Origin: Candidatus Omnitrophota bacterium
Lineage (GTDB): Bacteria > Ratteibacteria > UBA8468 > B48-G9 > DTJG01
Direction: 5' to 3'
Assembly: GCA_023818725.1 (NCBI GenBank)
Contig: JAMWBX010000089.1
Coordinates: forward strand, 1-6,008
DNA: 6,008 nucleotides
Shown here: in pieces, positions 1 through 5,244 of the stretch
Layout of the letters: each line of letters opens with the position of its first letter
Numbering within the stretch: the first letter of the stretch is position 1
Notes under the pieces: generated by a model
Database searches by the model: none
What the model was told of the DNA's origin: nothing
The model's input: only the letters and a program-made list of their open reading frames with translations
Position numbers and translations under genes: made by a program

Positions 1-1638
1 TGTGAGCAGGTGATTGATACAGAAGGTAAAAACAGTTTCACCTTGAGCGAGATCTCGATGAACATACTTCTTGATGTCGATTCAGCAAAGTCAGCAAGAT
101 GGGGATATTTCACACGGGAACCATGGTACAAAAGGGACTATTCAACGACTCATGTGTTTTATGGAATGGACCTTTTTAAGAATCTTGACGATATTTCCTA
201 TCAAAGGGAACTATGGCCACTGGCTTCGATTGATCTGGGATGGAATAATACAAAATTTTTCAGCAACAAAATTGAATTTGTTCTTGACGAATGGATAAGT
301 TTCAATGACGCTCCACGGCAATATACAATGAGCTACGGCGGAAGGTCTGGAAAAAAATGGGCTTTGAGGTGGTACATCTTACAGGGAATCCACATGACTG
401 TGTCACAGGCATCCCGCTACAGAAATAAGTGGGGTATAATTTTTCTTACCTCTCGCACACAGAATGAAAAAAGTTCAGATGTAGCATTTAGGAACAATGT
501 TCTGGGTTGCAGGGTTGCCCATTGCATGTATCCCTACGCTCAAATCGAAAAGGACTGGCCGTGGGTCGTTATGCCAATAAAACAGGTTGCCTGTCAGCCA
601 CCACAGCTTTTCAAGGGAAATCCAGATATTAAGAGGGTGGATGAAGCAGCAGATGCAGGCGCAAACGTAATGATCATTCACCAGTTCTGGATGAGGAATC
701 CCGGAACCAATTGCGAACCGCCAGCTGATTATGTTGTTAAGGACCCTCAGTGGTTTAAGGCATTTATTGACAGATGTCATCAGCGTGGTATGCGCGTTCT
801 CACTTACATAAGGGGTTGTGAACAATACCAGATGTATCAATCGTGGTTTGAAGATTATATGCAAAGAGACTGGGACGGGTTATATCCCGATTGGAACTCT
901 CCGCACGCTATGGGTTTTACAAAGACAAGCCTTCTACACTGGTCGTCTTATGCATATTTTATGTATTTGAAAGCAATGAGAAAAAGAGTTGGCGAATATG
1001 GCGCAATCATAGGACATACAGGGTTCCCGTTTGCTTTAACACAGAGTTGCATTGATGTTGCTCTGTGCGGAGAACTTTCCATAAAACACGATGAACTTTT
1101 GACTGTTCCTGAAAGCACTGCGTATTTTTCCTGTCTTGATTGCTCGGGAGCGCATCTTATTGGCGGTAATTTGAAGGATAGGGCTGAGTTTTCAGGCAAA
1201 AAAGCAGCAGCGATATGCAGCGCTTTTGGAATGACAGGACATCCTGTTCTTGAGCCAGGAGTTCCTTTTGAAAAGGCAGCAGCATACATAAAACCGCTAT
1301 GGGACGCAATGACCAGCTTACCAGGCAAGATCATCAAACTTCATAATCCCGCTTATTGTCCGACTGATGCGGTTTATTGCAAGGAATTTTGGCTATTCCC
1401 GAGCTTGTGGCAGTCAGACCAGGGAAAGTGTCTATTACTGGTTACAAATCTTTCAGATAATGAGAAAAAATCAGGCGATGTGCTCATAGATACTGGAAAA
1501 CTTGATTTGTCAAAAAATGCAGGGATGCGAATTTTGAAAATTAAGGGCACCTGTTTTCATTCAGCAACAATAAAGGATAATATAGTAAAAATCAAAGACT
1601 TACCGCCGCATTCATCCTGCGCGATTATTATAGGATAG
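1..1638 (+). CDS. Glycoside-hydrolase-like TIM-barrel protein, 5'-truncated by window edge
   Basis: The reading frame is open from base 1 to the TAG at 1636-1638, about 545 codons. The GTG at base 10 has no visible ribosome site and the frame stays open before it, so the true start is probably upstream. Residues below are numbered from the GTG. The first ~180 residues are rich in aromatics and look like a beta-sandwich, as in N-terminal domains of sugar-cleaving enzymes. Residues ~185-440 have the rhythm of a (beta/alpha)8 barrel: DAGANVMIIHQFW (215-227), CHQRGMRVLTYI (256-267), DGLYPDWNS (289-297), GAIIGHTGFP (331-340) and DVALCGE (349-355). A final ~90 residues read as a C-terminal beta-sandwich. 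D289, D294 and E355 sit at barrel strand ends and are candidate catalytic acids (inference). I see no signal peptide, but the N-terminus is missing. Cysteines are frequent, which suggests a cytoplasmic protein. No carbohydrate-related neighbour is in view, so the substrate is unknown. I cannot name a GH family; a catalytically altered relative is possible. Confidence 0.6.
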   Translation, partial: CEQVIDTEGKNSFTLSEISMNILLDVDSAKSARWGYFTREPWYKRDYSTTHVFYGMDLFKNLDDISYQRELWPLASIDLGWNNTKFFSNKIEFVLDEWISFNDAPRQYTMSYGGRSGKKWALRWYILQGIHMTVSQASRYRNKWGIIFLTSRTQNEKSSDVAFRNNVLGCRVAHCMYPYAQIEKDWPWVVMPIKQVACQPPQLFKGNPDIKRVDEAADAGANVMIIHQFWMRNPGTNCEPPADYVVKDPQWFKAFIDRCHQRGMRVLTYIRGCEQYQMYQSWFEDYMQRDWDGLYPDWNSPHAMGFTKTSLLHWSSYAYFMYLKAMRKRVGEYGAIIGHTGFPFALTQSCIDVALCGELSIKHDELLTVPESTAYFSCLDCSGAHLIGGNLKDRAEFSGKKAAAICSAFGMTGHPVLEPGVPFEKAAAYIKPLWDAMTSLPGKIIKLHNPAYCPTDAVYCKEFWLFPSLWQSDQGKCLLLVTNLSDNEKKSGDVLIDTGKLDLSKNAGMRILKIKGTCFHSATIKDNIVKIKDLPPHSSCAIIIG

Positions 1639-1752
1639 GGTTTTAAGAAATATTATCCGGAGATTTTTCTGCGGTATATTCGCTATCAACAATCTGTCTA
1701 AAAGGATTGCTTCCTAATTCTTTTCCGAAGATGGACCACAAAGGGATTTTAT

Positions 1753-1781
1753 TTGACGCAACTTAACAATTCAAATAGATT
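1753..1781 (+). promoter_or_regulatory. Candidate upstream serA promoter (P1)
   Basis: TTGACG (1753-1758) is followed after 17 bp by TAGATT (1776-1781). These match the sigma70 consensus at 5/6 and 4/6 positions with ideal spacing. It lies exactly 50 bp upstream of the stronger promoter. The -10 match is modest and AT-rich DNA gives such matches by chance. Confidence 0.3.
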
Positions 1782-1792
1782 TATTATGGCGC

Positions 1793-1835
1793 AATTTATT
1801 TTTTGACATAAGACAACTTGATGGTAAAATAAATT
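1793..1835. repeat. 10-bp inverted repeat around the serA promoter
   Basis: AATTTATTTT (1793-1802) is the exact reverse complement of AAAATAAATT (1826-1835). The arms are 33 bp apart, about three helical turns. One arm abuts the -35 box and the other covers most of the -10 box, a possible layout for a repressor operator. The arms are pure A/T, so chance is a serious alternative. Confidence 0.3.
1803..1830 (+). promoter_or_regulatory. serA promoter (P2), sigma70-type
   Basis: A perfect -35 box TTGACA (1803-1808) is followed after 16 bp by TAAAAT (1825-1830), 5/6 to the -10 consensus. Transcription would start near 1837, leaving a leader of about 28 nt before the serA ATG. The DNA upstream of the -35 box is A/T-rich and could act as an UP element. 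A 10-bp inverted repeat (1793-1802 and 1826-1835) flanks the -35 box and overlaps the -10 box. Confidence 0.7.
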
Positions 1836-1852
1836 ATCAATTATGCGTGTTT

Positions 1853-1858
1853 AAGGGG
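1853..1858 (+). promoter_or_regulatory. serA ribosome binding site
   Basis: AAGGGG sits 6 nt before the ATG at 1865. This decides the start in favour of 1865: the site falls inside the coding sequence if the GTG at 1847 were used. Confidence 0.75.
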
Positions 1859-1864
1859 ATTGAA

Positions 1865-3433
1865 ATGAAGGTACTTACGACGGACAATATAGAAAAGGAA
1901 GGCATTGAAATCCTGACAAAAGCAGGATTTGATGTTGTGGAAAAGGGTAAAATGGCCGAGAAGGAGCTGATGGAGGTGATCGGCGAGTTCGATGCCCTTA
2001 TTGTGAGAAGCGCCACAAAGGTGACGCCGTCAGTTATCGAGAAAGCCGAAAAATTAAAGATCATAGGTCGCGCCGGAGTTGGACTGGACAACATCGATGT
2101 TGAAGCTGCAACACAGCGCGGAATTATTGTGATGAACGCTCCCGAGGGCAATACCCTTTCTGCTGCAGAGCATACATTTGCTTTGATTTTATCTATGGCA
2201 AGGCATATTCCTGCAGCCTGCTCAAGTTTAAAATCAGGCAAGTGGGATAGAAAAAAGTTTATGGGTACTGAACTGTTCGGGAAAACACTTGGCATTATTG
2301 GTCTTGGAAGAATCGGTAGAAGGGTGGCTCACTATGCAAAGGCGTTTGGAATGAATGTGCTGGCTTATGTCCCTTATGTTTCGCAGGAGGAGGTGGAAAA
2401 GTTGGATGTAAGTCTTGTTACTCTCGAAGGTGTATGCAAGCAGTCTGATATTATAACATTACACCTGCCCCTGACCAGGGAGACCCAGAACATCTTATCT
2501 GACCGTCATTTTTCCATCATGAAAGATGGGGTAATGATTGTAAATGTAGCCAGAGGTGGACTTTTTGAGGAATCAGTTCTTGAAAAATACATCAGGGAAA
2601 AAAAAGTCGGTGCTGCAGCGCTTGATGTTTTTTCCACAGAGCCTCCTGATTGCGTACCTCTTATAGAACTGGAAAATGTAATTGTTACACCTCATCTTGG
2701 GGCTTCAACAAAAGAAGCCCAGATTAATGTGGCAAGGGACATATGTCAGCAGATTGTCGACGCTTTGCTGCACAAAGTGATAAAGAATGCCGTAAATGTT
2801 CCGTCCATTGACAAGGAGGTAATATCACAGTTTGGAGGTTATTTAACACTGGCTGAAAAATTGGGGATATTTCTCAGCCAGATGGTAGATAGGATACCTG
2901 ATATTTTAAATATAGAGTATGCAGGAGAGATAACCAATTATGACACAGGTCCCTTGAGAGCATATTTTACCCTGGGGCTTGTTGAGTGTTTTCAGAAAGC
3001 AACCTACGTGAATGCACCTTTGATTCTGAAGGAAAAAGGCGTCAAACTTATCGAAAAAAAGAGAATTTCGGCAGAACAGTTTTCAAATCTTATTGTGGCT
3101 GAAGCAATCATTGATGGGAAAAGTTTTTCGGTCTCAGGGACTCTTGTCGCTTCAGAGCCAAGAATTGTGGGAATAGATGGGTATTCTGTGGAAGCAGTTC
3201 CACAGGGAGCAATTATCGTTTGTAGAAATGACGATGTTCCAGGGATTGTGGGACACATTGGAAGAATTCTTGGTGAGAAAAGTGTAAACATTGCATCTAT
3301 GACAATGGGACGGAAAGTAAAAGGTGGTCCCGCAATAACGGTTTTGAATTTAGATCAGGAAATAGATAAACAAACGCTTAATGAAATCGGAAAGTTTCCG
3401 GGAATAAGGTCAGTACAATTGATAAGGTTATAA
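1865..3433 (+). CDS. serA: D-3-phosphoglycerate dehydrogenase
   Basis: This 522-residue enzyme oxidises 3-phosphoglycerate to 3-phosphohydroxypyruvate with NAD+, the first step of cytosolic serine biosynthesis. It has the full-length (~525 aa) architecture. A split substrate domain (~1-98 and ~285-310) flanks a Rossmann NAD domain with GLGRIG at 146-151. An allosteric substrate-binding domain (~315-445) and a C-terminal ACT domain (~447-522, motif DVPGIVGHIGRILGEKSVNIA) follow. The catalytic triad of the family is present: R230 (NVARGG), E259 (STEPP) and H277 (PHLGAS). The ATG at 1865 is preferred to the in-frame GTG at 1847 because AAGGGG (1853-1858) lies 6 nt upstream of it and MKVLTTDNI is a typical SerA N-terminus. 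One oddity is V169 in YVPY: most relatives have Asp here (YDPY), which binds the NAD ribose. The ACT domain suggests feedback control by serine. Its own promoter lies upstream and a terminator-like hairpin downstream. Confidence 0.96.
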   Translation: MKVLTTDNIEKEGIEILTKAGFDVVEKGKMAEKELMEVIGEFDALIVRSATKVTPSVIEKAEKLKIIGRAGVGLDNIDVEAATQRGIIVMNAPEGNTLSAAEHTFALILSMARHIPAACSSLKSGKWDRKKFMGTELFGKTLGIIGLGRIGRRVAHYAKAFGMNVLAYVPYVSQEEVEKLDVSLVTLEGVCKQSDIITLHLPLTRETQNILSDRHFSIMKDGVMIVNVARGGLFEESVLEKYIREKKVGAAALDVFSTEPPDCVPLIELENVIVTPHLGASTKEAQINVARDICQQIVDALLHKVIKNAVNVPSIDKEVISQFGGYLTLAEKLGIFLSQMVDRIPDILNIEYAGEITNYDTGPLRAYFTLGLVECFQKATYVNAPLILKEKGVKLIEKKRISAEQFSNLIVAEAIIDGKSFSVSGTLVASEPRIVGIDGYSVEAVPQGAIIVCRNDDVPGIVGHIGRILGEKSVNIASMTMGRKVKGGPAITVLNLDQEIDKQTLNEIGKFPGIRSVQLIRL

Positions 3434-3467
3434 TAAAATGAAAAAAACTACTGTAACCCAGTATCCT

Positions 3468-3487
3468 GAAGGCGAAAACGCCTTTTT
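3468..3487 (+). terminator. Intrinsic-terminator-like hairpin after serA
   Basis: GGCG (3471-3474), an AAAA loop and CGCC (3479-3482) form a 4-bp G/C core. It is extended by A-T pairs at 3470/3483 and 3469/3484 and a G-U pair at 3468/3485, and TTTTT runs through 3483-3487. It begins 34 nt after the serA stop. The stem is short, so readthrough into rny is possible; I see no good promoter between it and rny. Confidence 0.6.
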
Positions 3488-3515
3488 AATTGGTACTCAA
3501 TTGTACTTACCTGAC

Positions 3516-3559
3516 TAACCATCCCGGACTTTCCTGATTTTACTTAAAGGGGGTGGTTA
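3516..3559 (+). promoter_or_regulatory. rny leader hairpin masking the ribosome binding site
   Basis: UAACCAUCCC (3516-3525) pairs along its whole length with GGGGUGGUUA (3550-3559): five G-C pairs, four A-U pairs and one G-U wobble. The 24-nt loop (3526-3549) may hold a small GGA/UCC stem. The 3' arm contains most of the rny Shine-Dalgarno and the GTG at 3553, and stops 2 nt short of the ATT at 3562. There is no T-run after it, so it is not a terminator. The pairing is direct from sequence; a regulatory role is inference. Confidence 0.5.
3546..3555 (+). promoter_or_regulatory. rny Shine-Dalgarno overlapping the GTG start candidate
   Basis: AAAGGGGGTG matches AAAGGAGGTG, the full complement of the 16S rRNA 3' end, at 9 of 10 positions. 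The only canonical in-frame start candidate (GTG, 3553-3555) is its last three bases, too close to serve as start for this site. The in-frame ATT at 3562 lies 6 nt beyond it, a normal distance. Confidence 0.65.
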
Positions 3560-5130
3560 CCATTACTAATTCAGCACCAATTATCATACCGCTATTTATA
3601 TTCTGGGGAGCCCTTGCACTGCTCATAGGATATCTGTGGAGGAAATTTGTTGGAGAAAGGGCAATTAAAGCAGCTGAGGAAAGAGCCAGGGAGATTATCA
3701 GGGAAGCAGAAAACATTGCCTTAACAAAAAAGAAAGAACTGGATATTCAGACAAAGGAGACACTGTACAGGCTTCGCTCTGAATTTGAAAAAGAGACAAG
3801 AAATAAGAGAAAAGAGCTGCAATTTCTTGAAAGAAGATTAAATCAGAGAGAAATCCTGCTTGAAAAAAAGGCTGAATTGCTTGAAAAGAGAGAATCTGAG
3901 ATTGCTGAGAGAGAATTGCGAATTAACGAGAAAGAACAGCAAATAAAACAAAAAATTCAGGAACTTGAAAGTAAGATTGAGCTGGAAGTGAAGAAACTGG
4001 AAGAGATATCAGGAATGACAAGAGAACAGGCAAGAGACACACTTGTTAAGGTAATGGAACAGGAAGCGAGAACCAGTTCTGTGGAGATTATTCGTAAGAT
4101 AGAAGCAGAAGCAAGAGAAATTGGACACAAGAAAGCCAGGGAAATTTTGCTTTCTGCAATGCAGAGACTTGCTTCTGAATCTGCGACCGAAAGTACTGTT
4201 TCCGTTGTCAGCCTGCCTAACGATGAAATCAAAGGAAGAATCATAGGAAGGGAAGGAAGGAATATTCGCGCATTTGAATCTGCAACAGGGGTTGATTTGA
4301 TTGTTGATGATACCCCTCAGGCGATAACGATTTCTTCCTTCAATATATACAGAAGGGAAATTGCAAGGATTGCCCTTGAGAAGCTTATCGCTGATGGAAG
4401 GATACATCCGGGAAGAATTGAAGAGGTTGTTCAAAAGACAACCAAGGAAATGGAAGAGCAACTTGTTGAAGAGGGAAAAAATGTTGCGTTTGACCTGGGT
4501 GTTGAGAATCTCAATCCTGAAATAATAAAGCTGATTGGAAGACTCAGGTACAGAACCAGCTTCGGCCAGAACGTTCTTCAGCATGCTAAAGAGTCAGCAT
4601 TTCTTGCCGGCATTATTGCCTCTGAAATAGGGCTTAATCCAAAAATTGCAAAGAGAGCTGCTCTTCTTCATGACATTGGTAAGGCTCTTGATCAGGAGGT
4701 TGAAGGAAGTCACCCTGAAATAGGAGCAGACATTTTGAAAAAATATGGAGAGCCTCAGGAGGTAATTGATGCTGCGATGCATCACCACAAAGATCTGGAC
4801 ATTGCATCTCCTTATACTGTAATTGTTCAGATAGCAGACGCGCTTTCAGCCACAAGACCAGGGGCAAGAAGGGATACGCTTGAAAGTTATCTGCGCAGGG
4901 TTGAAGAACTTGAAAAAATTGGAGCTTCCTTCAAAGGTGTTGATCAGGCTTATGCAATATCAGCCGGAAGGGAAATCAGGGTTATCGTGAAACCTGATGA
5001 GATTAGTGATCAGGAGGCAATGCTTCTGGCAAGGGATATAGCCAGAAAAATCGAGGGAGAGCTTAAATACATTGGCCAGGTGAAGGTGACAGTCATAAGG
5101 GAAAAAAGGGAAACAGAATTTGCAAGATAA
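3553..5130 (+). CDS. rny: Ribonuclease Y
   Basis: This membrane-anchored endoribonuclease starts mRNA decay in many bacteria that lack RNase E. At 525 residues it has the usual length and all domains in order: one N-terminal membrane segment (~8-29), a long charged coiled coil (~30-205), a KH RNA-binding domain (~216-280, GRIIGREGRNI with the GREG loop at 232-235), and an HD phosphohydrolase domain. The metal and catalytic residues are present: H344, H373-D374 (LLHDIGK), H410-H412 and D429 (IADALSATRPGARR). The C-terminus (GQVKVTVIRE...) is typical, so the protein is not truncated. The start is uncertain. An in-frame TGA at 3535-3537 limits it, and no ATG lies before the membrane segment. GTG at 3553 is the only canonical option but is part of the Shine-Dalgarno; ATT at 3562 has correct spacing and would give 522 residues. 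The leader can fold over this site. Confidence 0.96.
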   Translation: MVTITNSAPIIIPLFIFWGALALLIGYLWRKFVGERAIKAAEERAREIIREAENIALTKKKELDIQTKETLYRLRSEFEKETRNKRKELQFLERRLNQREILLEKKAELLEKRESEIAERELRINEKEQQIKQKIQELESKIELEVKKLEEISGMTREQARDTLVKVMEQEARTSSVEIIRKIEAEAREIGHKKAREILLSAMQRLASESATESTVSVVSLPNDEIKGRIIGREGRNIRAFESATGVDLIVDDTPQAITISSFNIYRREIARIALEKLIADGRIHPGRIEEVVQKTTKEMEEQLVEEGKNVAFDLGVENLNPEIIKLIGRLRYRTSFGQNVLQHAKESAFLAGIIASEIGLNPKIAKRAALLHDIGKALDQEVEGSHPEIGADILKKYGEPQEVIDAAMHHHKDLDIASPYTVIVQIADALSATRPGARRDTLESYLRRVEELEKIGASFKGVDQAYAISAGREIRVIVKPDEISDQEAMLLARDIARKIEGELKYIGQVKVTVIREKRETEFAR

Positions 5131-5230
5131 CCGGGAGAGATCTAAAAATTTCATTCGCCCGCTTCATAAAAAAGGTGACAGAAAACAGCAAGATAAACGA
5201 TACCATATTTTAAAGGACAAATTGATGTAA
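5120..5230 (+). CDS. Possible 36-residue basic small ORF overlapping the rny 3' end
   Basis: TTG at 5120 opens a frame that overlaps the last 11 bases of rny and ends at TAA 5228-5230, 14 nt before the next gene. AAAAGGG (5104-5110) lies 9 nt before the TTG. The peptide is strongly basic, with Lys/Arg clusters (HKKGDRK, QQDKRYH) and no membrane segment. I do not recognise it. The frame is closed by a TAA at 5096-5098, so it is not the remnant of a longer gene visible here. An open stretch this short can occur by chance, so this is only a candidate. Confidence 0.17.
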   Translation: MQDNRERSKNFIRPLHKKGDRKQQDKRYHILKDKLM

Positions 5231-5233
5231 TAA
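5212..5233 (+). promoter_or_regulatory. Shine-Dalgarno followed by a start-stop (ATG-TAA-TAA)
   Basis: AAAGGA (5212-5217) stands 7 nt before ATG (5225-5227), which is followed directly by TAA TAA (5228-5233). The real downstream gene starts at 5245 with no Shine-Dalgarno at normal distance. Either ribosomes engage at this minimal start-stop and reinitiate 15 nt later, or the AAAGGA is just in the leader. The ATG is also the last codon of the possible small ORF 5120-5230. Confidence 0.3.
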
Positions 5234-5244
5234 ATCTCTGATAT

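Larger units (their letters stand above)
1639..1864. other. Intergenic region upstream of serA
   Basis: This 226-bp AT-rich gap has no convincing ORF on either strand. Its left part holds only a weak imperfect hairpin (CCGGAGA/TCTGCGG, 1657-1674, one G-G mismatch, no following T-run), so I do not call a terminator for the upstream gene. Its right part carries two promoter-like elements and an inverted repeat, annotated separately. Confidence 0.6.

Noticed and set aside
475..1337. Two antisense ORFs of 129 codons inside the first gene
   Set aside because: Both are complementary to the long + strand gene and have no ribosome sites or recognisable motifs.
1657..1674. Possible terminator CCGGAGA-TTTT-TCTGCGG after the first gene
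   Set aside because: The stem has a central G-G mismatch and no T-run follows, so it does not meet a reasonable terminator standard.
1837..2295. Antisense ORF of 152 codons over the serA 5' end
   Set aside because: It is opposite conserved SerA sequence, is Ser/Ile/Phe-rich low-information protein, and would end in the serA promoter region.
3490..3511. GGTAC/GTAC hairpin in the rny leader as a regulator site
   Set aside because: Five pairs at most, with palindromic GTAC making several equal folds; too weak to call alone.
3438..3518. 26-codon ORF starting at ATG just after the serA stop
   Set aside because: It has no Shine-Dalgarno, runs straight through the terminator hairpin and ends inside the rny leader helix, so structured non-coding leader is the better reading.
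4009..4584. Antisense ORF of 191 codons within rny
   Set aside because: It lies wholly opposite conserved KH/HD coding sequence and its translation shows no recognisable domain; a shadow of rny.
5131..5161. CGGG/CCCG pairing in the gap after rny as a terminator
   Set aside because: Only four base pairs with a long loop and no T-run; rny and the transferase may be co-transcribed.
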